From Betaproteobacteria bacterium (GTDB lineage: Bacteria; Pseudomonadota; Gammaproteobacteria; Burkholderiales; Casimicrobiaceae), in the NCBI GenBank assembly GCA_016861105.1, contig BOKS01000008.1:62001-126000 (forward strand): DNA of 64,000 nucleotides, read 5' to 3'. The translations under genes and the position numbers were made by a program. This document shows positions 39,819 through 47,590 of the stretch, one piece after another. Positions within the stretch are counted from its first letter, which is position 1. Each line of letters starts with the position of its first letter. The notes under the pieces were generated by a model. It did no database searches and was not told the DNA's origin. It saw only the letters and a program-made list of their open reading frames with translations.

Positions 39819-40793
39819 CTATTCGACGGCGAGCGGCGGCTCGTCCATCAGCGCGACCTGCTCGCGCAACTCGAGGATGCGGTCCTGCCAGTAGCGCTGT
39901 CCGTCGAACCAGGGGAAGGCGGCCGGGAATGCCGGGTCCTCCCAGCGCTGCGCGATCCACGCGGCGTAGTGCAGCAGCCGCAGCGTGCGCAGCGCCTCGA
40001 CGAGGTGCAGTTCGCGGCGGTCGAAGCCGCGGAAGCGCTCGTAGCCGTCGAGCACGTGCCGCAACTGCGCTTCCATCGCCGCGCGGTCGCCGGACAGCAG
40101 CATCCACAGATCCTGCACCGCCGGTCCGTTGCGCGCGTCGTCGAAGTCGACGAAGTGCGGGCCGTCGTCGGTCCACAGCACGTTGCCGCCGTGGCAGTCG
40201 CCGTGGATGCGCTGCAGCGCGACCTCGCCCGCGCGTTCGAACGCCCAGCGCACGTGGTCGAGCGCCTGCGCCGAGACGCTGGCGTACGCGTCGGCGAGGT
40301 CGGCCGGGACCCAGCCCTCGTCGAGGAGGTACGTGCGCGGCTGCTCGCCGAAGGTCGCGATGTCGAGTCGCGGGCGGTGCGCGAAGCGCCCGCCGGCCGC
40401 GTGGATGCGGCCGATGAAGCCGCCGATGCGCTCCAGCGTGTCCGCGCGGTCGAGGTCGGGCGCGCGCCCGCCGCGCTTGTCGTAGACGGCGTAGCGGAAA
40501 CCCTCGTGCGTGTGCAGCGTGCGGCCGTCGACCGCGTACGGCGGCACGACCGGGATCTCGCGCGCATGCAGCTCGAGCACGTACGCGTGCTCCTCGGCGA
40601 TCGCCGCGTCGCTCCACCGCTGCGGCCGGTAGAACTTGACGACCACCGGCGGGGCGTCGTCGCGCCACGCCTGGTAGACGCGATTCTCGTAGCTGTTCAG
40701 CGCGAGCAGGCGCCCGTCGCCGTGCACGCCGACCGCGTCCAGCGCGTCGAGCACCAGCGCGGGCGTCAGCGCCGCGTACGGGTGGGGGGCCAT
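39819..40793 (-). CDS. srkA: Stress response kinase A (SrkA/YihE)
   Basis: Aminoglycoside-phosphotransferase-fold Ser/Thr kinase linked to Cpx envelope stress in E. coli. The 324-residue length matches SrkA. Seen are LLALNSYENRVYQAW (ATP-binding), VVVKFYRPQRW with the Lys, catalytic RIHGDCHGGNVLW, metal motif FVDFDDARNGP and HYAAWIAQRWEDPAFP typical of this family. ATG at 40793 is preferred; an in-frame start at 40844 would add low-complexity residues. Single-gene unit; repeats lie upstream. Confidence 0.92.
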   Translation of the reverse strand: MAPHPYAALTPALVLDALDAVGVHGDGRLLALNSYENRVYQAWRDDAPPVVVKFYRPQRWSDAAIAEEHAYVLELHAREIPVVPPYAVDGRTLHTHEGFRYAVYDKRGGRAPDLDRADTLERIGGFIGRIHAAGGRFAHRPRLDIATFGEQPRTYLLDEGWVPADLADAYASVSAQALDHVRWAFERAGEVALQRIHGDCHGGNVLWTDDGPHFVDFDDARNGPAVQDLWMLLSGDRAAMEAQLRHVLDGYERFRGFDRRELHLVEALRTLRLLHYAAWIAQRWEDPAFPAAFPWFDGQRYWQDRILELREQVALMDEPPLAVE

Positions 40794-40832
40794 CGCGGCG
40801 ATTGTAACGGCCGCTGCGCGGTGGCTTGCGAC

Positions 40833-40938
40833 GATTCCTGCCATCGGGGTCAGGGCCGGATTCCTGCCATCGGGGTCAGAGCCGTGACAATCGCTATCCA
40901 GGCATGGGCAAGACGATTGTCACGGCTCTGACCCCGAT
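40833..40938. repeat. Palindromic repeat, GGGGTCAGAGCC subfamily, with tandem 26-bp lead copy
   Basis: A perfect 25-bp inverted repeat (40869-40893 with 40914-40938) separated by a 20-base loop. Its left arm begins ATCGGGGTCAGAGCC. A direct 26-bp copy of the left side, GATTCCTGCCATCGGGGTCAG, stands at 40833-40858 and again at 40859-40884 with one difference. It is in the 183-base gap between srkA (divergent side) and the NapB-like gene and belongs to the same family as element 2 in dnaE2. Confidence 0.9.
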
Positions 40939-40976
40939 CGTCGGACCCCGAGCGTCGCGGGCGCCGCGTACCGGCT

Positions 40977-41267
40977 TCAGCGCGGCCTGTGACAGGACGT
41001 GCAGCCGAAGTAACCGCCGGCGATCTCGGGCCTGGCGTCGAGCCGTCCGACGTAGTGGCTCGCCGGCGCCGGGACGCGCTGTCCCTTCGCGCGCTTGCCG
41101 CCGATGTCGCGCGGCCGGTCGTGGCACTCGAGGCAGTTGTTCTCGGCGCGCGTGACGAGGTAGCCGTCGATCGGATGCGGGATCGCCGGCGGCGCGACGG
41201 CCTGTGCAAGCGCCGCCGGCATGGCGAGCGACAGTGCAGCGAACAGCGCGGCGGCACGGTGCGTCAT
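40977..41267 (-). CDS. Short exported dihaem cytochrome c, NapB-like
   Basis: A 96-residue periplasmic protein: signal peptide MTHRAAALFAAL... (cleavage after ALAQA) then two CXXCH haem sites, CLECH and CTSCH. Between them VPAPASHYVG and the closing GYFGCTSCHRPR align with the haem-binding end of NapB, the electron-donor subunit of periplasmic nitrate reductase. NapB is normally about 150 residues and sits in a nap operon; here there is no napA and the distal part is shortened. Likely a stand-alone electron carrier derived from NapB. Confidence 0.82.
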   Translation of the reverse strand: MTHRAAALFAALSLAMPAALAQAVAPPAIPHPIDGYLVTRAENNCLECHDRPRDIGGKRAKGQRVPAPASHYVGRLDARPEIAGGYFGCTSCHRPR

Positions 41268-41363
41268 CGCGGCGTCTCCCCGCTGCCGACTCTACGCTGC
41301 GGGACGTCACGCGCGTTGACGGCCGTCAACCGCGGGCGGCCGCCGGTGGCGCCGGCAGGACCG

Positions 41364-41783
41364 TCACTCGACCGGCTTGCGCCGCGCGGCCTTGAGGCGG
41401 CCGTGCTTCACCTTGCTGTCGACCCGGCGACGCTGCGAGCTCTTCGTCGGCCGCGTCGGACGGCGCACGCGCGGCACGTGCGCGGCCGCGGCGACCATGT
41501 CCCCGAGCCGCGCCATCGCCTCCGCCAGGTTGCGTTCCTGCGTCCTGTGTCGTTGCGCCTTGATCACCACCACGCCTGCCGGCGTGATGCGCTGGTCGCC
41601 GCTCGCGAGCAGACGCGCCTTGACCGGCCCGGGCAGCGACGAGGCCGCGATGTCGAAGCGCAGGTGCACGGCCGACGCGACCTTGTGGACGTTCTGTCCG
41701 CCGGCACCCTGGGCGCGGATGGCGGTCCAGGTCACTTCCCCGGCGGGGATGGCGATGCGCGCGGCGCGTGGCGCGTCGTTCAT
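41364..41783 (-). CDS. arfB: Alternative ribosome-rescue factor B (ArfB/YaeJ)
   Basis: Peptidyl-tRNA hydrolase that frees ribosomes stalled at the end of broken mRNA. The 139-residue length is typical. It contains the catalytic GAGGQ loop (GAGGQNVHKVASAVHLRF) and a lysine/arginine-rich C-terminal tail (VKHGRLKAARRKPVE) that inserts in the mRNA channel. Last of the minus-strand run after imuB (83 bases). Cytoplasmic. Confidence 0.94.
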   Translation of the reverse strand: MNDAPRAARIAIPAGEVTWTAIRAQGAGGQNVHKVASAVHLRFDIAASSLPGPVKARLLASGDQRITPAGVVVIKAQRHRTQERNLAEAMARLGDMVAAAAHVPRVRRPTRPTKSSQRRRVDSKVKHGRLKAARRKPVE

Positions 41784-41866
41784 GGGCCGGCCTTCGTGCG
41801 GGGCGGTCGCGCCCCGACGGCCGAGCTTACATCAGGCGCAACGCGGGTCCTGCGACGGCCGGCACG

Positions 41867-43336
41867 CTACGCGAACACGCCGTGCAGGAACCACTCGCCG
41901 TCGTCGGTGCCGTGGCGATGGTCGCGGTAGATCCACGCGACTTCGCCGGCCGGGCTCTCGGCGACGAAGTAATCGCGGCGCACGTCGTGCCCGTCCCACC
42001 AGCCGGACTCGATGCGCTCCGGGCCTTCGCGCAGCACCCAGGGCTGCGCGGCCGTCAGGCCGCGCAGCGGCTGCGGGCGCGCGAGCAGCCACAGCGGGCG
42101 TGGCGCATCGCCCGCCGGGGCGGACGGCCACGCGGATGCGCACGCCTCCGGCAGCGGCGCGCGCATCGCGCGCTCGGGACGGTGGTCGGCGCGCGGCAGC
42201 ACGAGGCGCACTGCGTCCTCGCCGAGACGCGCGCGCAGCCGGTCGAGCAGCGGGACCTCGGGGGCGTCGGCCTCGCTGCCGGGCAGCAGGCCGAGGTTGC
42301 GGCCGGCGAGCGGCGCCACCGCCTCGGTCGCGAGCGCGAGGCCGGCGACCGGCGCGGGCAGCGCGAGGCGCGCGAGCCGCTCGCGCATCACGTGCGTCAG
42401 GTGCGCCGGCGTGCGCGACGGGGTGGCCAGCGCGAAGCGCGCGTGCGTGCACGGCGAGCCGAGGTGGCGCACCAGCGCGCGCTCGTGCGCGAGCGCGAGC
42501 GTCAGCGCGGTGACGCCGAGCCCGCGCGCGAGCAGCCACGCGGCGAGCTCCTGCACCAGCCGGTGCACGGCGAAGGCGAGCGCCTCGACGTCGTGCACGC
42601 AGGCGGGCAGTTCGAGGCGCGAGGCGAACTGCGGCGGTGGCACGAACGGCTCGCGCGGATCGGGGACGCGCCCGGCGGCGCGGTCGAGCGTGTCGACGAG
42701 CGCGCGGCCGAAGCGGCGCGCGAGCCCCGCGCGCGGCAGGCGCTCCGCGTCGCCGAACGTGCGCACGCCCGCGGCTTCCAGCGTGGCGATCGTCGCCGGC
42801 TCGACGTCGAACGCGGCGAGCGGCAGCGGCGCGAGCGCGCGGGCGAGGCCGCCCGGCGCGTCGGGCGCCGCTTCCGCACCCGCCCGGGCGAGGGCGAGCG
42901 CCGCGAGCGGCGTGGGGGCGAGCGCCACGCGCGGCGCGAACCCGCGCTCGCGCACGCCGTCGACCAGCCCGGCGACGAGCTTCGCCTCGCCGCCGAACAG
43001 CCTCAGGCTGCCCCGGATCTCGGCGACGATCGCGCCGTCGGCGAGGCTCACCGCGGGCGTGAACGCGAGCGCGAATGTGGCCAGCCGCGCGAGCGCGTCC
43101 TCTTCCGCGGCGACGTCGCGGGGCTGCTGCGTCGCGCCGGGGGCGAGCGCGAGCGCGGCGGACAGCGGCATGCCGTCGCGCACGCCGGCCTCGCGCGCGG
43201 CGGCGTCGGCGGCGATCACGCGCGGCGTGCGGCCCTCCTCGTGCACGACGAGCGGCGCGGCGGCATGCTGCGGCGGCAGTGCGCGCGCGAACACGTCGAG
43301 CGCCAGCGAAGGGAAGAGCAGGGCGATCCAGCGCAT
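41867..43336 (-). CDS. imuB: ImuB, Y-family polymerase-like mutasome hub protein
   Basis: Catalytically dead Y-family homologue that links DnaE2 to the beta clamp. 489 residues, normal length. N-terminal MRWIALLFPSLALDVF, the AEIRGSLRLFGG region where active polymerases keep an acidic pair (absent here, as expected), and the family C-terminus ending WFLHGVFA. The absence of catalytic acidic residues supports ImuB over DinB (Pol IV). Part of a minus-strand run starting at lexA; the DinB gene lies between imuA and imuB. Confidence 0.92.
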   Translation of the reverse strand: MRWIALLFPSLALDVFARALPPQHAAAPLVVHEEGRTPRVIAADAAAREAGVRDGMPLSAALALAPGATQQPRDVAAEEDALARLATFALAFTPAVSLADGAIVAEIRGSLRLFGGEAKLVAGLVDGVRERGFAPRVALAPTPLAALALARAGAEAAPDAPGGLARALAPLPLAAFDVEPATIATLEAAGVRTFGDAERLPRAGLARRFGRALVDTLDRAAGRVPDPREPFVPPPQFASRLELPACVHDVEALAFAVHRLVQELAAWLLARGLGVTALTLALAHERALVRHLGSPCTHARFALATPSRTPAHLTHVMRERLARLALPAPVAGLALATEAVAPLAGRNLGLLPGSEADAPEVPLLDRLRARLGEDAVRLVLPRADHRPERAMRAPLPEACASAWPSAPAGDAPRPLWLLARPQPLRGLTAAQPWVLREGPERIESGWWDGHDVRRDYFVAESPAGEVAWIYRDHRHGTDDGEWFLHGVFA

Positions 43337-43373
43337 CGCCGTGGGCCGGCGGGGAGGTGCGCGAAGGCGCCTT

Positions 43374-43958
43374 TCAGCGCGGCTCCCAGATCGTCGTCTC
43401 GGACAGCCCGATCTCGGCCAGCTCGCCGGCGCGCAGGTGCGCCTCGTTGGCGCAGAAGAACTCGTCGAGCTGCGGCGGCGCGACGCTCGTGCCCGCGAGC
43501 ATCGCGTGCACCTGCCCGCGGTGGTGGATCTGGTGCTGGAACAGGTGCGCGAGCAGCCGCGTCGCGCTCTCCAGCTCCACGCCGCGGCGCCGCACCACCG
43601 GCACCGGCCGGTCGACGTCGGCGTCGGTGAGGCCGGCGCACAGCGTGACCAGCCGCCGGTCGGCCGCGTGCTGCTCCACCGACAGCGCGCCGATCGTGTC
43701 GAACGGCTCCTCGGGGTCGTAGAACTTGCCGGCGTCGTGGTTCGGCGACTCGTTGCGGTACGCGCGCTCGAGCGCGTCGACGTAGTACCAGTCGACGGTC
43801 AGGATGTGGTTGAGCGTCGCCTTGATCGACGGGAAGAAGCCCGTGCGCGGCGCCGCGAAAGCTTCCGGCGGGAGCTGCGCGCAGGCGGCGAGCAGGCGGT
43901 GGTTGGCCCAGGCGTTGTTGCAGGCCATCGTGTAGAGGTGGTGGGCGAGGCTGGCCAT
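43374..43958 (-). CDS. DinB-family metalloenzyme-like protein
   Basis: Four-helix DinB/YfiT-fold protein, 194 residues, not the polymerase DinB. It has the metal-binding pattern of the family: a first His in ATLNHILTVDWYYV and the closing pair HQIHHRGQVH. Such proteins are thiol-dependent transferases or of unknown role and were first named as damage-inducible. It lies between imuA and imuB, suggesting an SOS link. No ribosome site is visible: the region before its ATG is made of CCTGTTC repeats. Confidence 0.85.
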   Translation of the reverse strand: MASLAHHLYTMACNNAWANHRLLAACAQLPPEAFAAPRTGFFPSIKATLNHILTVDWYYVDALERAYRNESPNHDAGKFYDPEEPFDTIGALSVEQHAADRRLVTLCAGLTDADVDRPVPVVRRRGVELESATRLLAHLFQHQIHHRGQVHAMLAGTSVAPPQLDEFFCANEAHLRAGELAEIGLSETTIWEPR

Positions 43959-43963
43959 TCAGT

Positions 43964-44026
43964 GAACAGGGAACAGGGAACAGGGAACAGGGAACAAGGA
44001 ACAGGGAACAGGGAACAGGGAACAGG
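43964..44026. repeat. Nine-copy 7-bp tandem repeat (GAACAGG / CCTGTTC)
   Basis: Nine GAACAGG units run without gap from 43964 to 44026; the fifth (43992) is GAACAAG. On the coding strand of the DinB gene they read CCTGTTC and end only five bases before its ATG, filling most of the 77-base gap to imuA. A 7-base unit is not a multiple of three, but it is not in a reading frame here; copy number would change spacing upstream of the start. Confidence 0.95.
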
Positions 44027-44035
44027 GGAGGCTCG

Positions 44036-44794
44036 TCAGTTCGCCGCCCTCCGCAGCCGCGGCGAGCGCTGCGCCTGCGCGTGGCCGGCGCTGGTGCGCG
44101 GGTCGGGGCGTACGGGGCGGACGGGTACGCGCGGGCCGAAGGCCGGCGGCTGCGCGCCCGGCGGCAGCGTCGACCAGCGCTGCGCGACGTCGAGGCGGAT
44201 CGGCTGCGCGACCTCGCCGCCGCGGCGCTTCAGCACGCGCACTTCGAGCGCACCTTCGCGCGCGGCGAGCGCGAGGCGCAGCGGTGCGGCGGTCGCCTGC
44301 GCCGTCACGCCCGGGCGCCGCCACAGCACGCCGAGCGTGCGGCCCTCGCGCGCCGCGACCGCGAGGCGGTGCAGCCGGCGCTCGTCGCTCTCCGCGAGCC
44401 AGGCGAACGCCGCGCCGCACTCGGGCGCGCGCAGCGCCTGCTCGAATGCCCACAGCGCTTCCTTCGCGTCGCGGCAGCGCACGAGCAGCAGCCGCGCGAG
44501 ATCGACGCCGGCGGCGGCGAGCGCGGGCGCGTACGGGCGGTACGGCGGTGCGACCCACGCGACCTGCCGGCCGTCGCGCGTGAGCCGCGCGACCGCGGGC
44601 AGCGTCAGCCGCAACTCGCCGATGCCTTCGTGGGCGACCTGCATCTCGACGAGCGCGCGGCCCGGCCAGCCGCCGCCGGGCAGCACGGCGTCGAGCGCCG
44701 CGTAGCCGGTGGACAGCGCGGCGGGCTCGGGCGCGCAGTCGCCGCCGCGCCAGATCGCGGGATGGGACAGCAGCGCGGCGAGCGCGGGCGTCAT
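44036..44794 (-). CDS. imuA: ImuA, RecA-like mutasome accessory protein
   Basis: RecA/SulA-like protein that works with ImuB and DnaE2 in induced mutagenesis. 252 residues from the ATG at 44794 (MTPALAALLSHP; a GTG three codons upstream is possible). Family marks: STGYAALDAVLPGGGWPGRALVEM, the arginine-rich middle (LAESDERRLHRLAVAARE) and RLDVAQRW near the end. The P-loop is degenerate, as in other ImuA. It lies 25 bases downstream of a VOC gene and upstream of the CCTGTTC repeat. Confidence 0.88.
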   Translation of the reverse strand: MTPALAALLSHPAIWRGGDCAPEPAALSTGYAALDAVLPGGGWPGRALVEMQVAHEGIGELRLTLPAVARLTRDGRQVAWVAPPYRPYAPALAAAGVDLARLLLVRCRDAKEALWAFEQALRAPECGAAFAWLAESDERRLHRLAVAAREGRTLGVLWRRPGVTAQATAAPLRLALAAREGALEVRVLKRRGGEVAQPIRLDVAQRWSTLPPGAQPPAFGPRVPVRPVRPDPRTSAGHAQAQRSPRLRRAAN

Positions 44795-44819
44795 CGCGGG
44801 CACGGGGCGCAGGCGGACG

Positions 44820-45293
44820 TCAGGAGGACGCGCCCTCGGCCATCATCTTCTCCATGGCCTTGCGCATCTCCTCGACGGGGACGTCGCGGACGTGCGTGGC
44901 GATCATCCACTGGTGCCCGAACGGGTCGACGATCGCGCCGCTGCGGTCGCCGTAGAACTGGTCGGCGACCGGGCGCTTCGTCTCCGCGCCGGCCGCGAGC
45001 GCGCGCGCGAACACGGCGTCGACGTCGGGCACGTAGACCAGCAGGCTGACCGGCGAGCCCCCGAAGGACAGCGGGCCGCGATAGCCCATCTCGACCATCT
45101 CCTCGCCGATCATCACGAAGCCTTCGCCGATCTTCAGCTCGGCGTGCGCCACGGTGCCGCCGGGCCCGTCGAGGCGCAGCACCTCGGCGGCGCCGAGCGC
45201 CTCCTTGTAGAACGCGATCGCGCGCGCGGCGTCGCGCACGATCAGGTACGGCGTGACGCCGGCATAGCCGGGGGGGATCGGGGCGACGGCCAT
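44820..45293 (-). CDS. PhnB/VOC-like protein
   Basis: A 157-residue VOC superfamily protein of the PhnB-like group: GVTPYLIVRDAARAIAFYKEALGA, VAHAELKIGEGFVMIGEE, and a closing DRSGAIVDPFGHQWMIATH. The C-terminal 20 residues (MRKAMEKMMAE) are helical and found in many PhnB-like proteins. Its start overlaps the GST stop by one base (TGATG), which fixes the ATG at 45293. Substrate unknown; probably in one transcript with GST and imuA. Confidence 0.9.
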   Translation of the reverse strand: MAVAPIPPGYAGVTPYLIVRDAARAIAFYKEALGAAEVLRLDGPGGTVAHAELKIGEGFVMIGEEMVEMGYRGPLSFGGSPVSLLVYVPDVDAVFARALAAGAETKRPVADQFYGDRSGAIVDPFGHQWMIATHVRDVPVEEMRKAMEKMMAEGASS

Positions 45294-45988
45294 CAGCAAG
45301 TCTCCTTGGGGTCGGATGCACGGGAGAGGGAAGGGGACGGGGCGTCCATCCCCTCGTCGAGCGGGAAGCGCCGTGCCCAGAACGACTGCAGCCGCGGCTC
45401 GGCGTCGACGCGCTGCACGACGCGCGCCATCGCCGGCGCGGCCTCGCAGAAGCGCCTGCGCCACGGACCGAAGCGCGACACGACGGCCACGTACAGGTCG
45501 AGCACGGTCAGGCGCTCGCCGAGCAGGTAGGCCGCGGGGGCCAGCTGCTGGTCCATGTGCTTCCAGCAGGATGCGATGCGGTCGTGCACGGCGTCGACCA
45601 CCGCCGCGCGCAGCTCCGGCGGGGCGCCGATCCGGCGGACGTCGGGCTTGATCCAGTGCAGCGCGTAGATCGCCGACGAGACGTAGACCATCCAGCGCAG
45701 GAACTGCGCGCGGCCGGCCTCGCCGGGGCGCGGGGCGAGCCCGCTGCCGGGATGCGCGTCGGCGAGGTGGATCAGGATCGCCGCGCTCTCGGTCATCACC
45801 TCGCCGCCGGGGAACACCAGCGCGGGAACCTGCGCGAGCGGGTTGACCGGCTGCACGCGCGCGCGCGCCTCGGCCTGCCTCCACGTGGGCGCCTCCACGA
45901 GCTCGTAGGGCAGGCCGAGCAGCGTCAGCGCGGCCTCGACGGCGATCGAGCCGGAACCGCGGGCCCCGTAGACGACGAGCGCGGGCAT
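45293..45988 (-). CDS. Glutathione S-transferase family protein
   Basis: A 231-residue cytosolic GST: thioredoxin-like N-domain (MPALVVYGARGSGSIAVEAAL; the usual Ser/Cys after the first strand; PVNPLAQVPAL with the cis-proline; TESAAILIHLAD for the gamma-glutamyl site) and an all-helical C-domain. The last 20 residues are extra and Ser/Pro-rich. Its role in the lexA-imuA run is unclear; GST-mediated detoxification of electrophiles would fit a damage response. Confidence 0.9.
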   Translation of the reverse strand: MPALVVYGARGSGSIAVEAALTLLGLPYELVEAPTWRQAEARARVQPVNPLAQVPALVFPGGEVMTESAAILIHLADAHPGSGLAPRPGEAGRAQFLRWMVYVSSAIYALHWIKPDVRRIGAPPELRAAVVDAVHDRIASCWKHMDQQLAPAAYLLGERLTVLDLYVAVVSRFGPWRRRFCEAAPAMARVVQRVDAEPRLQSFWARRFPLDEGMDAPSPSLSRASDPKETC

Positions 45989-46137
45989 GCGTCAGGCGGG
46001 CGTCGTTGCGCCGCACGGATGCGCACGCGCGGCGGCGAGGATGCCGAACGCGGCTTCGATGGCGGCGGAGCCGGCACCTGGCAGGCCGGGGAGCGCGTCC
46101 ATGTCGGGGCGGAGGTCGGGCGGCGAAGGGTGGGGGG

Positions 46138-46767
46138 TCAGCGCGGCGCGCCATCCAGCGCGAGCAGCAGGCGCGTGCGCTCGGTGCGCGCGACGTCCTG
46201 CCAGTCGCGGTCGCTCAACGCGCCCTCGAGCGCCCACAGCAGGTTGAGCGACGCACGCGGATGGCGCGACCTCACGCGCCGCCACGCCTCCACCGCGCCC
46301 AGCGCGCGCAGGCGCGCGGGGCTGCCGATGCCGGCCGCGGCGAGCATGCGCGCGGAGGCGGGACCGAGATTGCGCAAGCGTGCAACACCCGGCGTGGCGG
46401 CGGAAGCCGGGGAACGCGAGGGTTGCGGCACCGGCGCCGGCCTACGCGAGGATGCGGAGGGGCGTGCCGCGCGCGCGGCCAGCGTGCGCTTGCGCTCGGC
46501 GGTGAAGGCCCACCACGGCTGCGGGGGGCCGCCGTCGGCGAAGCGCACCGCGGCGATGAACGTGTCGAGCAGGCAGGGATCGTGGCGCTGGCCGCTGCGG
46601 CGGTTCAGCGCCTCGTAGAGCGCGTACGGATCGCGGCCGCGCAGCTGGTGCGGCACCCGCACGCCGAGCGCGCGCAGGTCGCGCGCGACGGCCGGTCCCA
46701 CGTTGGGCAGGTCCTCGAGCACGGCGCAGTCGGACAGCCGCTTCGGCGCGACGGTGGCTCGGGACAT
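46138..46767 (-). CDS. Cdd1-TfoX C-terminal domain fusion protein
   Basis: A 209-residue protein with two helix-hairpin-helix modules. Residues about 12-90 match the Cdd1/mitomycin-resistance family (LEDLPNVGPAVARDLRALGV; RRSGQRHDPCLLDTFIAAVRF; WWAFTAERK). Residues about 130-205 match the TfoX C-terminal domain (LRNLGPASARMLAAAGI; LNLLWALEGAL). A Pro/Ser-rich linker joins them. The two are normally separate proteins. Directly downstream of lexA (38 bases), so probably in the SOS regulon; non-specific DNA binding is possible. Confidence 0.8.
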   Translation of the reverse strand: MSRATVAPKRLSDCAVLEDLPNVGPAVARDLRALGVRVPHQLRGRDPYALYEALNRRSGQRHDPCLLDTFIAAVRFADGGPPQPWWAFTAERKRTLAARAARPSASSRRPAPVPQPSRSPASAATPGVARLRNLGPASARMLAAAGIGSPARLRALGAVEAWRRVRSRHPRASLNLLWALEGALSDRDWQDVARTERTRLLLALDGAPR

Positions 46768-46805
46768 GGGGGCTCCGGAAAGTCGCAGGGAAGGCGGTGC
46801 GCGCG

Positions 46806-47477
46806 TCACAGGCCGGTGCGGATCACCCCGACACCCACGCCCTCGATCGCGAGCGGCGTGACCTGCGGGTCGATCTCGATCGGCGCGTACGCGGGATTCT
46901 CGGCCATCAGCAGGATCGTGCGCCCGCGACGCTTCAGCCGCTTGACGGTCACCTCGTCGCCGCCGGCGCCGCCCACGCGGGCGACCACCACCTGCCCGCT
47001 GCGCGCCTCGGCAGCGGCGTGCACCGCGAGCAGGTCGCCGTCGCGGATGCCCGCGTCGACCATGCTGTCGCCGCGCACCCGCAGCAGGTAGTCGGCGCGC
47101 GGCGCGAACAGCGCGGGGTCGATGCGGAAGCGCCCCTCGATGTGGCCGGTGGCGAGGATCGGGCTGCCGGCCGCGACCCGCCCGACCAGCGGCAGCGTGC
47201 CCTGCACCGGCACGCCGGGCCGCTCGCGGACGCGCAGGCCGCGCGAGGCGCCGGGGCGCAGCTCGATCGCGCCCTTGCGCGCGAGCGCCTGCAGGTGGTC
47301 CTCGGCCGACGACGCCGTCGAGAAGCCCAGGCCCTTCGCGATCTCGGCGCGCGTGGGCGGCATGCCCGCCGTCTCGACGTAGGCGCGGATCCAGTCGAGG
47401 ATCTGCTGCTGGCGCGCCGTCAGCGGCGGCGCCTCGGGGGGAGCGCTGCGGAACGGGCGGCGGGAGGAAGGCGCCAT
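46806..47477 (-). CDS. lexA: LexA repressor (LexA2-like)
   Basis: SOS repressor/autoprotease, 223 residues. N-terminal winged helix 18-85 ([39 protein letters not shown]). The recognition stretch STASSAEDH differs from the SPNAAEEH of E. coli LexA, fitting a different operator. Cleavage site A103-G104 (GRVAAGSP) and the Ser138 (GDSM) and Lys179 (TVKR) dyad are intact, with a four-residue glycine-rich insertion before the Lys. An inverted repeat ACCGTA-N6-TGCGGT just upstream, shared with dnaE2, implies autoregulation. First gene of the minus-strand imu run. Confidence 0.92.
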   Translation of the reverse strand: MAPSSRRPFRSAPPEAPPLTARQQQILDWIRAYVETAGMPPTRAEIAKGLGFSTASSAEDHLQALARKGAIELRPGASRGLRVRERPGVPVQGTLPLVGRVAAGSPILATGHIEGRFRIDPALFAPRADYLLRVRGDSMVDAGIRDGDLLAVHAAAEARSGQVVVARVGGAGGDEVTVKRLKRRGRTILLMAENPAYAPIEIDPQVTPLAIEGVGVGVIRTGL

Positions 47478-47482
47478 CGCGG

Positions 47483-47538
47483 AACCGTATGGACATGCGG
47501 TACCGGGATTATAGACGGCTGCGGCCGGCTGCCGTCAA
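47483..47538 (-). promoter_or_regulatory. lexA promoter with LexA2-type operator
   Basis: On the minus strand a TTGACG (47538 to 47533) and a perfect TATAAT (47513 to 47508) lie 19 bases apart. The inverted repeat ACCGTA (47484-47489) N6 TGCGGT (47496-47501) sits just downstream of the -10 box, over the expected transcription start, where a repressor would block RNA polymerase. The same repeat is at the dnaE2 start. Confidence 0.7.
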
Positions 47539-47590
47539 GATCCGCTTCGCCGCGCTAAAGTCGCACCTCCCCTCGACCAGGAAACTCCCG

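Noticed and set aside
41867..43336. Active Y-family polymerase (DinB/Pol IV)
   Set aside because: The catalytic acidic pair is absent and the C-terminus is that of ImuB; the neighbour imuA supports ImuB.
43964..44026. CRISPR array or LexA box cluster
   Set aside because: The unit is 7 bases with no spacers, so it is not CRISPR. GTTC spacing (7 bases) does not fit known GTTC-N7-GTTC LexA boxes (11 bases).
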